Shown here: piece after piece, positions 1 through 4,350 of the stretch
How the letters are laid out: each line of letters opens with the position of its first letter
Position numbering within the stretch: position 1 is the stretch's first letter
Position numbers and translations under genes: made by a program
Assembly (NCBI GenBank): GCA_030641945.1
Contig: DAOWLL010000090.1
Coordinates: 1-6,853 of the forward strand
Length of the DNA stretch: 6,853 nt
Source: Gammaproteobacteria bacterium
GTDB taxonomy: Bacteria > Pseudomonadota > Gammaproteobacteria > SZUA-229
Reading direction: 5' to 3'
Notes under the pieces: generated by a model
Databases searched by the model: none
Seen by the model: the letters and a program-made list of their open reading frames with translations, nothing else
Told to the model about the DNA's origin: nothing

Positions 1-156
1 ACATCGACCATCACGGTGCCTCTGGTGACGGCATTGGGCATTGGACTGGCGTCATCAATCAGCGGGCGTAACCCGATGGTGGACGGCTTTGGCCTGATCG
101 CTTTTGCATCATTACTGCCGATTATTTTCGTACTTATTTATGGAATATTGATCTGA
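1..156 (+). CDS. DUF1538 membrane protein, C-terminal end (5' cut by window)
   Basis: Only the last 51 codons are present, reading in frame 1 to a TGA at 154-156. The peptide contains [17 protein letters not shown], then [19 protein letters not shown] and a hydrophobic tail, which is almost the same block found near the C-terminus of the next gene ([36 protein letters not shown]). The two are therefore paralogous DUF1538 integral membrane proteins encoded side by side. This copy ends soon after its last membrane segment and lacks the basic tail of its partner. Its stop overlaps the start of the next gene by one base (TGATG), which indicates translational coupling and suggests that the two products are made in equal amounts, perhaps as halves of one transporter. 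DUF1538 has no firmly established substrate that I know of. Confidence 0.85.
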   Translation, partial: TSTITVPLVTALGIGLASSISGRNPMVDGFGLIAFASLLPIIFVLIYGILI

Positions 157-959
157 TGGAACTGATCACTGAAGTCCAGTATCTTTTTCTGGAAACCATG
201 CTTGATGTGCTGCCGATAGCGGCCATAATCTTCGGATTTCAGTTTCTTGTTATACGAAAACCCATCCCGAATCTGAAAAAGGTTCTTATCGGCCTGTTCT
301 ACGTGCTGATTGGCATCACCCTGTTTTTGCTGGGTCTTGAGCAGGCATTGTTTCCACTCGGGCGCCAGATGGCAGAACAGCTAACCGATCCTGCCTTTAT
401 TCATGGTGTCAAATCTGTTGCAGATGAATTTAACTGGCAGGACTATTACTGGGTATACCTTTTTGCATTCGCTATAGGTATGAGTACAACCATTGCCGAA
501 CCTTCGTTGATTGCTGTGGCAATCAAGGCAGAAGAAGTATCCGGTGGCGCGATAGGGATCTGGGGCCTGCGTATCGCTGTTGCTCTCGGCGTGGCTGTTG
601 GTATAGCGCTTGGAACCTATCGTATCGTGACCGGCACACCGCTGCATTATTACATCATAGCCGGCTACGTGGTTGTCATCATTCAGACATTTTTTGCACC
701 GAAACTTATCGTACCGCTGGCCTATGATTCAGGCGGGGTGACGACATCGACAGTTACTGTGCCGCTGGTTGCCGCGTTGGGCCTTGGGTTGGCAGAAACC
801 GTACCCGGACGCAGCCCTCTGATCGACGGCTTCGGCTTGATCGCATTTGCCAGCCTGTTTCCAATGATTTCAGTAATGGCTTATGCGCAGTTATCAGAAT
901 TCAAAGCGAAGCGTGAAAAGAAAAAGCGCAAGAGCAAGGGAGAGTTTTATACCGAATGA
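156..959 (+). CDS. DUF1538 family integral membrane protein (putative transporter subunit)
   Basis: 267 residues, mostly hydrophobic. Membrane segments can be seen at about residues 16-33, 42-62, 98-113, 133-153, 163-180, 196-213 and 224-245. Two blocks look functionally important: TTIAEPSLIAVA (111-122), a polar and acidic stretch inside a membrane region, and GGVTTSTVTVPLVAALGLGLA (193-213) followed by [19 protein letters not shown] (218-236), which is repeated almost unchanged in the gene upstream. The tail (249-262) is very rich in Lys and Arg, so the C-terminus is probably cytoplasmic. The ATG overlaps the upstream stop (TGATG), so translation is likely coupled and this start is well supported. 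The genes downstream encode a PII-like protein and a CBS protein, both typical cytoplasmic regulators of transporters. A transport role is inference from topology and neighbours; the substrate is unknown. Confidence 0.88.
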   Translation: MELITEVQYLFLETMLDVLPIAAIIFGFQFLVIRKPIPNLKKVLIGLFYVLIGITLFLLGLEQALFPLGRQMAEQLTDPAFIHGVKSVADEFNWQDYYWVYLFAFAIGMSTTIAEPSLIAVAIKAEEVSGGAIGIWGLRIAVALGVAVGIALGTYRIVTGTPLHYYIIAGYVVVIIQTFFAPKLIVPLAYDSGGVTTSTVTVPLVAALGLGLAETVPGRSPLIDGFGLIAFASLFPMISVMAYAQLSEFKAKREKKKRKSKGEFYTE

Positions 960-1039
960 AGCAGGTATTTGAGACAAAAAATATTAATGAGTAAAGATTT
1001 AACTAACTTGGTAAATGTGCATATTGCAGGGGGTTTGTT

Positions 1040-1390
1040 ATGCATTTCAAATTATTGATCGCGTTTGTAGAAGATTCTAAAACCGACAAGGTCATGGATG
1101 CTGCACGACAGGCAGGAGCCACTGGTGCAACTGTCATTAACAACGCACGAGGCGAGGGCCTGTTGCAGAACAAAACATTTTTTGGACTGTCACTGGAAAC
1201 GCAGCGTGATGTTGTTCTGTTCCTGGTCGAGAAGCACCTTAGTCGCAGTATTATAGAGAAGATATGCGAAATCGGTGAATTTGAGTCATCACCGGGCAGC
1301 GGTATTGCGATTCAGGTTGATGTTGAAGATGCTGTTGGTGTGGCCCATCAGATTGAGAAACTGGAAGCTGTAGTGGAGACTGAATTATGA
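1040..1390 (+). CDS. PII-like signalling protein (GlnB/GlnK superfamily)
   Basis: 116 residues, the usual length for PII proteins. The beta-alpha-beta start (MHFKLLIAFVEDSKTDKVMDAAR) and the following GATGATVINNARGEG (26-40) match the PII core, including the 'ARG-G' turn before the T loop. The T-loop region (about 38-55) is short and has no tyrosine at the place where GlnB is uridylylated, so control by that modification is unlikely. A second core half follows (DVVLFLVEKHLSRSIIEKI) and then a C-terminal region with SPGSGIAIQVDVEDAVGV, like the nucleotide-binding C-terminal strand of PII. A strong Shine-Dalgarno run (AGGGGG, about 7 nt upstream) supports the start. The 80-nt gap before the gene is AT-rich and holds a weak promoter-like pair (TTGAGA 969-974, TAAAGA 992-997), so an internal promoter is possible. 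The stop overlaps the next start. It probably binds a nucleotide and regulates the DUF1538 proteins (inference). Confidence 0.86.
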   Translation: MHFKLLIAFVEDSKTDKVMDAARQAGATGATVINNARGEGLLQNKTFFGLSLETQRDVVLFLVEKHLSRSIIEKICEIGEFESSPGSGIAIQVDVEDAVGVAHQIEKLEAVVETEL

Positions 1391-1803
1391 GTGAAGAAAT
1401 AATATTGCGTGTGCGCGATGTGATGAAGACCAATTTTGATCTGGTCGACGGTCGCATGACAATCATGGAGGCGTTGCGCAAAATGAAACATGTTGAAACC
1501 AAATCATTGATAGTGGACAAGCGTCATGAAGATGACGAGTACGGCATGTTGCTGTTGTCAGACGTGGCCAAGAAAGTACTTGGCATGGATCGCTCTCCGG
1601 ATCGCATTAATGTCTATGAGATCATGTCCAAGCCTGTGCTGGCAGTCGATCCGGGTATGGATATTCGCTATTGCGCGCGCTATTTCGAGCGATTTGGCCT
1701 GTCACGCGCTCCCGTCGTTGATAACGGGAAAGTAGTTGGAATCGTGAGCTATACCGATATGGTATTGAAAGGCCTGGTCAAGTTCGACAACTCAGGCGAC
1801 TGA
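1387..1803 (+). CDS. Tandem CBS domain protein
   Basis: 138 residues forming one CBS pair (Bateman module) and nothing else. CBS1 covers about residues 8-66: [25 protein letters not shown], then [24 protein letters not shown]2 covers about 75-132: [37 protein letters not shown], then [17 protein letters not shown]. The VM/IM openings, the RAPVVD strand and the GIVSYTDM strand are diagnostic of the family. Such pairs bind adenosine nucleotides or S-adenosylmethionine and usually gate an enzyme or transporter. The ATG overlaps the stop of the PII-like gene (ATGA), so the two are translationally coupled. The likely role is a second, adenylate-type input to the DUF1538 membrane proteins; this is inference. 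The last 12 bases overlap the convergent folD gene. Confidence 0.9.
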   Translation: MSEEIILRVRDVMKTNFDLVDGRMTIMEALRKMKHVETKSLIVDKRHEDDEYGMLLLSDVAKKVLGMDRSPDRINVYEIMSKPVLAVDPGMDIRYCARYFERFGLSRAPVVDNGKVVGIVSYTDMVLKGLVKFDNSGD

Positions 1804-2652
1804 GTCGTGCCTGCTGGCCGCTTCCAGGGTATTACGCAGCAACACCGCAACTGTCATCGGGCCCACACCCCCGGGTACCGGTGTGATCCAGGTCGCGCGT
1901 TCAGATGCAGTTGCAAAATCCACGTCTCCGGTAAGGGTGCCATCATCCCGTCGATTGATACCGACATCAATCACCGTGGCGCCTGGTTTTATCCATTCAC
2001 CTTTGACAATGCCGGGTTTGCCGACAGCGACAATAAGAATATCAGCCCTGCCTACATGCGCCTCGAGATCGCTGGTGAAGCGATGGCAAACCGTGATGGT
2101 GGCACCGGCCAGTAACAGCTCAAGACACATGGGGCGCCCCACGATATTGGAAGCGCCAACAACAACAGCGTTTCGTCCTTTGTAAGTCTCGCCGATATGA
2201 TCAAGCAGCATGATGATGCCCCATGGCGTGCACGGACGTAATAACGGGTTGCGTTGTGCCAGGCGGCCTATATTGTAAGGGTGAAATCCGTCTACATCCT
2301 TGTCGGGGTGAATGGTATCAATAACGATGGCTTCGTTTATCTGCCTGGGTAAAGGCAACTGCACAAGAATGCCGTCAATCGAATCATTGTCATTCAGCTC
2401 TTCGATCAGGGACAGCAGCTGTTCCTGGCTGGTATCAGCTGCTAAATCGTAAGCGCTCGAGATGATGCCGGCATGCTCGCAGGCCTCACGTTTTTTGCGC
2501 ACATAGACCTGGGAGGCATGATCCTCGCCGACCAGCACGACAGCCAGCCCGGGCGCACGGTGCCCCTTGCTGATCCGGTTGGCTATGCCTTCACGAACCG
2601 ATTCGCGAATTTCAGCAGCAATTTGCTTTCCGTCGATGATGTTGGCGGACAT
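1792..2652 (-). CDS. folD: FolD: methylenetetrahydrofolate dehydrogenase / methenyltetrahydrofolate cyclohydrolase
   Basis: Bifunctional cytosolic enzyme of one-carbon metabolism. It oxidises 5,10-methylene-THF with NADP+ to 5,10-methenyl-THF and hydrolyses that to 10-formyl-THF, used for purines and formyl-Met-tRNA. I place the start at the ATG at 2652, giving 286 residues, the family's usual size; the product then begins [16 protein letters not shown], the normal FolD N-terminus. An in-frame ATG at 2709 would add 19 residues that do not look like FolD. Visible signatures are Y50-V-R-K-K54 with the catalytic lysine, [10 protein letters not shown] (93-102), D121 after KDVDGFHP, the Rossmann motif [10 protein letters not shown] (166-175) and [13 protein letters not shown] (260-272). 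Nothing is missing. The gene runs opposite to the CBS gene and overlaps its 3' end by 12 bases. A short upstream GAGAAAG could serve as ribosome-binding site. Confidence 0.97.
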   Translation of the reverse strand: MSANIIDGKQIAAEIRESVREGIANRISKGHRAPGLAVVLVGEDHASQVYVRKKREACEHAGIISSAYDLAADTSQEQLLSLIEELNDNDSIDGILVQLPLPRQINEAIVIDTIHPDKDVDGFHPYNIGRLAQRNPLLRPCTPWGIIMLLDHIGETYKGRNAVVVGASNIVGRPMCLELLLAGATITVCHRFTSDLEAHVGRADILIVAVGKPGIVKGEWIKPGATVIDVGINRRDDGTLTGDVDFATASERATWITPVPGGVGPMTVAVLLRNTLEAASRHDSVA

Positions 2653-2710
2653 ACTTTCTCGGCCTGTTTTGTGGGTGGGCGATTCTCTCATGTTGACTGC
2701 TATTGCCACA

Positions 2711-2767
2711 AGATAATTGTTATTATCTGATCATCATACAGGACCACCATACGGGACCATCACACGG
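2711..2767. repeat. Small palindrome and 13-nt tandem repeat upstream of folD
   Basis: 2711-2728 contains an imperfect palindrome (AGATAA, 6-nt spacer, TTATCT). It is followed by two and a half imperfect copies of a 13-nt unit: CATACAGGACCAC at 2735-2747, CATACGGGACCAT at 2748-2760 and CACACGG at 2761-2767. They lie between folD and the divergent tRNA promoter. On the minus strand the palindrome contains GATAAT, which could be a -10 element for folD, but no good -35 is seen at the right distance. Function unknown. Confidence 0.4.
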
Positions 2768-2784
2768 CGTTTTGCGGCCAAATC

Positions 2785-2813
2785 TTGACCGCTCGAAGTA
2801 CAGCGCGTATCAT
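2785..2813 (+). promoter_or_regulatory. Sigma-70 promoter of the tRNA operon
   Basis: TTGACC at 2785-2790 and TATCAT at 2808-2813 are each one base off consensus and have the ideal 17-base spacer. The sequence after the -10 (CCCGCC) is a GC-rich discriminator, which is typical of stable-RNA promoters under stringent (ppGpp) control. Transcription would start near 2820 and run into the tRNA cluster. The first intact tRNA begins at 3101, so the leader is about 280 nt long; most of it is repeats and a tRNA-Pro fragment, suggesting that it was lengthened by duplication. Confidence 0.7.
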
Positions 2814-2875
2814 CCCGCCTCTTAAGTTCAGGGACGAGGAACGAGGCTCGAGTGGCGAGGAAACCACATAAGAAT

Positions 2876-2980
2876 GTAGCCCGGATGCAGCGCAGCGAAA
2901 TCCGGGGACGGTGTCGGTTGGCTTGTAGTCAACATGCAATAGAACATACGGGGTATAGCGCAGTCTGGTAGCGCGCCTGC
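2876..2980 (+). repeat. Duplicated leader module, copy 1 (two hairpins plus tRNA-Pro 5' end)
   Basis: Three parts in order. (a) 2876-2907: a hairpin repeat beginning GTAGCCCGGATG with a 7-bp stem CCCGGAT/ATCCGGG (2880-2886 with 2900-2906); this type is common between genes in gammaproteobacteria. (b) 2917-2933: hairpin GTTGGCT-TGT-AGTCAAC. (c) 2949-2980: the first 32 bases of tRNA-Pro. The same three parts recur in the same order about 150 nt later (3025-3132). The spacing between the tRNA starts is exactly 152. Confidence 0.75.
2949..2980 (+). pseudogene. tRNA-Pro fragment (5' part only)
   Basis: These 32 bases are identical to the first 32 of the intact tRNA-Pro (3101-3132): acceptor 5' strand, D arm and 5' half of the anticodon stem. 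The anticodon loop is replaced by GAAG before a matching GCAGG, so the anticodon UGG is absent. After that only an eroded stretch with GGTTCGAGG (near 3002-3010) recalls a T arm, and there is no 3' acceptor strand. It cannot make a working tRNA. Confidence 0.85.
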
Positions 2981-3024
2981 GAAGGCAGGGACGAGGTGCT
3001 AGGTTCGAGGGACAAGGAATACAT

Positions 3025-3100
3025 GTAGCCTGGATGAAGCGAAGCGTAATCCGGGGATATTTTCAGGTTGGCTGGTAGTCAACATACTAAATAAAGAAAA
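3025..3100 (+). repeat. Duplicated leader module, copy 2, directly upstream of tRNA-Pro
   Basis: Hairpin repeat at 3025-3056 (GTAGCCTGGATG..., stem CCTGGAT/ATCCGGG with one T-G pair) followed by hairpin GTTGGCT-GGT-AGTCAAC at 3067-3083, then an AT-rich stretch to the intact tRNA-Pro. Compared with copy 1, the loop bases and some stem bases differ while the stems are kept, for example by a wobble pair. TTGGCT inside the second hairpin could be a weak -35, but no convincing -10 follows. Confidence 0.7.
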
Positions 3101-3177
3101 CGGGGTATAGCGCAGTCTGGTAGCGCGCCTGCTTTGGGAGCAGGATGTCGGGAGTTCGAATCTCTCTACCCCGACCA
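3101..3177 (+). tRNA. tRNA-Pro(UGG)
   Basis: 77 nt, complete cloverleaf. The acceptor is CGGGGTA (3101-3107) with TACCCCG (3167-3173), discriminator A and encoded CCA (3175-3177). The anticodon stem CCTGC/GCAGG encloses the loop TTTGGGA, so the anticodon is TGG, and the T loop contains TTCGAATC. First intact gene of the tRNA operon and the parent of the fragments at 2949-2980 and 3341-3359. Confidence 0.97.
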
Positions 3178-3223
3178 AACAACAGGAACTAGTTGCCAGG
3201 GACGAGTGACTAGTAAATTGCAT
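3178..3223 (+). repeat. tRNA-Pro downstream flank, repeated at about 3360-3400
   Basis: The bases after the CCA of the intact tRNA-Pro (AACAACAGG, then AGTTGCCAGGGACGAGTGAC) recur after the CCA of the 3' fragment (AATAACAG, then AGTTGCAAGGGATGAGTGG). The duplicated unit therefore included the tRNA 3' end together with about 45 nt of downstream DNA. Related GGGACGAG or GGGACAAG scars are also seen near 2831 and 3009. Confidence 0.6.
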
Positions 3224-3270
3224 AACTGATTTATACTAACAGGGAGAGAGATGAGAACGGAAGAGTTCGA

Positions 3271-3340
3271 CAAAATTGCCGGGGGCAATTTTGAACGCAC
3301 ATAGTGCGGCCCGAAGGGCGGAGGGCAGGAGGCCCGGAGT
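3271..3340 (+). mobile_element. Small double-hairpin element in the T loop of a tRNA-Pro remnant
   Basis: A 70-nt non-coding insert between TTCGA (3266-3270) and AATCTCTC (from 3341), which adjoin in the intact tRNA-Pro. It starts with a 9-bp hairpin, AAAATTGCC-GGG-GGCAATTTT (3272-3292), followed by GAACGCAC (3293-3300), an extra GC-rich piece, GAAGGGCG (3313-3320), a small hairpin GGGC-AGGAG-GCCC (3323-3335) and the end GGAGT. The element at 4696-4755 has the same order of parts, the same GAACGCAC and GAAGGGCG words, and the same junctions in a tRNA-Lys remnant. It has no ORF, so it would be mobilised in trans if it is mobile; mobility is inference. Confidence 0.6.
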
Positions 3341-3359
3341 AATCTCTCTACCCCGACCA
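3341..3359 (+). pseudogene. tRNA-Pro fragment (3' end)
   Basis: The 19 bases from within the T loop through the 3' T stem, acceptor strand, discriminator and CCA are identical to 3159-3177 of the intact tRNA-Pro. To the left of the inserted element, about 3250-3270 (GATGAGAACGGAAGAGTTCGA) shows a faint match to the 5' side of the T arm. No anticodon arm is present, so it is not a functional tRNA. Confidence 0.85.
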
Positions 3360-3403
3360 AATAACAGTGGCCAGTTGCAAGGGATGAGTGGCCAGGAATA
3401 AAC

Positions 3404-3424
3404 GTAGGGTGGGCTCTGCCCACC
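3404..3424. repeat. GTAGGGTGGGC-type hairpin repeat, copy 1
   Basis: A 7-bp perfect stem, GGTGGGC (3408-3414) with GCCCACC (3418-3424), loop TCT, preceded by GTAG. A second copy with loop TCA is at 3849-3869. This short palindrome is a widespread intergenic repeat type in gammaproteobacteria. It lies between the tRNA-Pro remnant and tRNA-Arg, and the operon transcript would carry it as a hairpin. Confidence 0.7.
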
Positions 3425-3468
3425 AACAAAACTGAAACCTGGTGTAATGGGTTCGGTAGATAAAAAAT

Positions 3469-3810
3469 GCGCCCGTAGCTCAGTTGGATAGAGCATCGGC
3501 CTTTAAGCATGCACCAATGTGTGCATTTAGGAGCCTTTACAGGAAATTGACCGATTTCGGGGAACCTGTAAAGTGGATCGCACTGTATCGGGGAAACCTT
3601 AGCAGCTGGATAAGCATTCAGGCTGATGGCAATCCCGAGGAAACCTGCGTCACGGGCGGCATCTGGGATCCGTAGAGACTATACGTGCGACACCTGTGAT
3701 GGTGAAGAGATAGTCCAGACCACAAACTCAATTGATATACTGGGGCGTCGAAAGGCGTAGTTGGTAAGCTAAGCCGAGGGTCGCAGGTTCGAATCCTGCC
3801 GGGCGCGCCA
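3469..3810 (+). tRNA. tRNA-Arg(UCU), interrupted by a group I intron
   Basis: 5' exon 3469-3503 (GCGCCCG acceptor, D arm, anticodon stem TCGGC and loop start CTT); 3' exon 3769-3810 (CTAA, stem GCCGA, T arm with GGTTCGAATCC, acceptor CGGGCGC, discriminator G, encoded CCA). Joining them gives a 77-nt cloverleaf with anticodon stem TCGGC/GCCGA and the 7-base loop CTTCTAA, so the anticodon is TCT (Arg, reading AGA and AGG). The intron falls between anticodon positions 34 and 35. Other exon boundaries give a 6- or 8-base loop or a Lys anticodon on an Arg-like body, so this split is the only sensible one. Without splicing this gene yields no tRNA-Arg(UCU). Confidence 0.93.
3504..3768 (+). ncRNA. 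Group I self-splicing intron (IC3-like), 265 nt, no ORF
   Basis: The core follows the Azoarcus and cyanobacterial tRNA introns: GGGGAAACCTTAGC (P4 region), GATGGCAATCCCGAGG (P5/P6 region), GTAGAGACTATACG and ATGGTGAAGAGATAGTCCAG (P7/P8). Pairings read directly are P2 CTTTACAGG 3535-3543 with CCTGTAAAG 3565-3573; P3 TCGCAC 3578-3583 with GTGCGA 3685-3690; P7 GACTA 3677-3681 with TAGTC 3711-3715; P8 CACC 3691-3694 with GGTG 3701-3704. A P1 extension hairpin lies at about 3509-3526 (ATGCAC/GTGCAT). The guide sequence fits both splice sites: GAG 3531-3533 pairs with exon CTT 3501-3503, ending in the expected U-G pair, and TTAG 3527-3530 pairs with 3' exon CTAA 3769-3772 (P10). The last intron base is G (3768), the omega G. 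A GAAA-capped hairpin near 3750 fits P9. There is no homing endonuclease gene, so spread would be passive or in trans. Confidence 0.93.
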
Positions 3811-3834
3811 TATAATTTGAATAAATGGAACAAT

Positions 3835-3852
3835 GGTTGGTGTAGTTGGTAG
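3835..3852 (+). pseudogene. tRNA-His 5' fragment 1, fused to a hairpin repeat
   Basis: CAATGGTTGGTGTAG-TTGGTAG (from 3831) matches the start of tRNA-His and its upstream CAAT, with substitutions and a 4-5 base deletion in the D stem. The match stops in the D loop, where it runs straight into the GTAGGGTGGGC hairpin repeat; the GGTAG of the D loop doubles as the start of the repeat. Nothing of the anticodon or T arms remains. Confidence 0.65.
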
Positions 3853-3869
3853 GGTGGGCTCAGCCCACC
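3849..3869. repeat. GTAGGGTGGGC-type hairpin repeat, copy 2
   Basis: Stem GGTGGGC (3853-3859) with GCCCACC (3863-3869), loop TCA. Same family as 3404-3424, with one base different in the loop. It sits exactly at the break point of the tRNA-His fragment. Confidence 0.7.
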
Positions 3870-3882
3870 TAAAAGTCGTGAG

Positions 3883-3954
3883 GCGAAGCAAGGCAGGAAG
3901 CCGCAGCGCCATGAAGCCAAAATAACAGAACAATGGTGGGCGTAGCTCAGTTGG
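3883..3954 (+). repeat. 72-nt direct repeat, copy 1 (element tail plus tRNA-His 5' end)
   Basis: Matches 4034-4105 at an offset of exactly 151 with about two differences. It begins GCGAAGC, contains the small hairpin GGC-AGGAA-GCC (3892-3902), then GCAGCGCCATGAAGCC and AATAACAGAACAAT, and ends in the first 20 bases of tRNA-His. In copy 2 the tRNA continues intact; in copy 1 it breaks off at the D arm. Confidence 0.85.
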
Positions 3955-3960
3955 GTGAGC
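3935..3960 (+). pseudogene. tRNA-His 5' fragment 2 (acceptor strand and D arm)
   Basis: 3935-3954 is identical to the first 20 bases of tRNA-His (4086-4105). It then continues GTGAGC, so the D stem GCTC/GAGC is still paired. After that the sequence departs into a double hairpin instead of an anticodon arm. It is not a functional tRNA. Confidence 0.85.
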
Positions 3961-4018
3961 TGAAACCGAAAGTCCAGTGGACTTTCGCAGGTCAGCGAAC
4001 GCCAGACAGGAGTCTGGC
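3959..4018 (+). repeat. Double-hairpin insert after the tRNA-His D arm
   Basis: Hairpin A: outer stem GCTGA/TCAGC (3959-3963 with 3992-3996) and inner stem CGAAAGTCC/GGACTTTCG (3967-3975 with 3979-3987). It is followed by GAACGC and hairpin B, GCCAGAC-AGGA-GTCTGGC (4001-4018), a perfect 7-bp stem. The plan (AT-containing hairpin, GAACGC, then a GC-rich hairpin with AGGA in the loop) is the same as in the elements at 3271-3340 and 4696-4755, although the stem sequences differ. No ORF. Confidence 0.6.
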
Positions 4019-4033
4019 CGGTACCAGCTTGAT

Positions 4034-4105
4034 GCGAAGCGAGGCAGGAAGCCGCAGCGCCATGAAGCCAGAATAACAGAACAATGGTGGGCGTAGCTCA
4101 GTTGG
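4034..4105 (+). repeat. 72-nt direct repeat, copy 2, running into intact tRNA-His
   Basis: Second copy of 3883-3954, with the same AGGAA-loop hairpin (GGC/GCC, 4043-4053) and the same AATAACAGAACAAT leader. Here the tRNA-His part is complete. The neighbouring bases also allow a longer imperfect hairpin (CTTGATGCG with CGCCATGAAG) around the AGGAA loop. Confidence 0.85.
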
Positions 4106-4162
4106 TAGAGCCCTGGATTGTGATTCCAGTCGTCGTGGGTTCAAATCCCATCGTCCACCCCA
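4086..4162 (+). tRNA. tRNA-His(GUG)
   Basis: 77 nt including the extra G at -1 (4086) that marks tRNA-His and pairs with C73 (4159). The acceptor is GTGGGCG (4087-4093) with CGTCCAC (4152-4158), and CCA (4160-4162) is encoded. The anticodon stem CTGGA/TCCAG encloses the loop TTGTGAT, so the anticodon is GTG. The T arm is GTGGGTTCAAATCCCAT. Only 4 nt separate it from tRNA-Lys. Confidence 0.97.
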
Positions 4163-4166
4163 TTTT

Positions 4167-4242
4167 GGGCCTTTAGCTCAGCTGGTAGAGCAGGAGACTC
4201 TTAATCTCTTGGTCCGGGGTTCGAATCCCCGAGGGCCCACCA
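4167..4242 (+). tRNA. tRNA-Lys(CUU)
   Basis: 76 nt. Acceptor GGGCCTT (4167-4173) with AGGGCCC (4232-4238), discriminator A, encoded CCA (4240-4242). The anticodon stem GGAGA/TCTCT (G-T at the end) encloses the loop CTCTTAA, so the anticodon is CTT. T arm GGGGTTCGAATCCCC. Last intact tRNA of the operon, followed by a terminator 12 nt later. A broken 3' copy lies at 4667-4774. Confidence 0.97.
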
Positions 4243-4253
4243 ACAAAATCAAA

Positions 4254-4282
4254 GGGTTAGCAGCTTGCTAGCCCTTTTTTTT
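4254..4282 (+). terminator. Intrinsic terminator of the tRNA operon
   Basis: Stem GGGTTAGCA (4254-4262) with TGCTAGCCC (4266-4274), one T-G pair, loop GCT, followed by eight T (4275-4282). A textbook rho-independent terminator just after tRNA-Lys. Confidence 0.92.
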
Positions 4283-4350
4283 CTAAATGGTGCATATTTG
4301 GCGCACTTACTCAGCTGTTTGCCAAAGTCTATGCCGGATAGTTTATTCAC

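Noticed and set aside
1883..2185. Plus-strand ORFs opposite folD
   Set aside because: folD on the minus strand is certain, and these are its shadows.
2999..3223. Minus-strand ORF over tRNA-Pro (contains VGVERFELPTS...RRATRLRYTPF)
   Set aside because: It is the antisense translation of the tRNA-Pro gene and its repeats, a well-known type of false protein. There is no ribosome-binding site or independent support.
3166..3510. Minus-strand ORFs over the tRNA-Pro flank and the start of tRNA-Arg
   Set aside because: They run across tRNA fragments, hairpin repeats and a tRNA exon, and have no recognisable domain.
3484..3675. Plus-strand 63-codon ORF inside tRNA-Arg and the intron, considered as a homing endonuclease
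   Set aside because: It overlaps the conserved ribozyme core, is far too short and shows no LAGLIDADG, GIY-YIG or HNH motif.
3618..3920. Minus-strand ORF over the intron and tRNA-Arg 3' exon (contains GRIRTCDPRL)
   Set aside because: Antisense translation of a tRNA 3' half, again a common false annotation.
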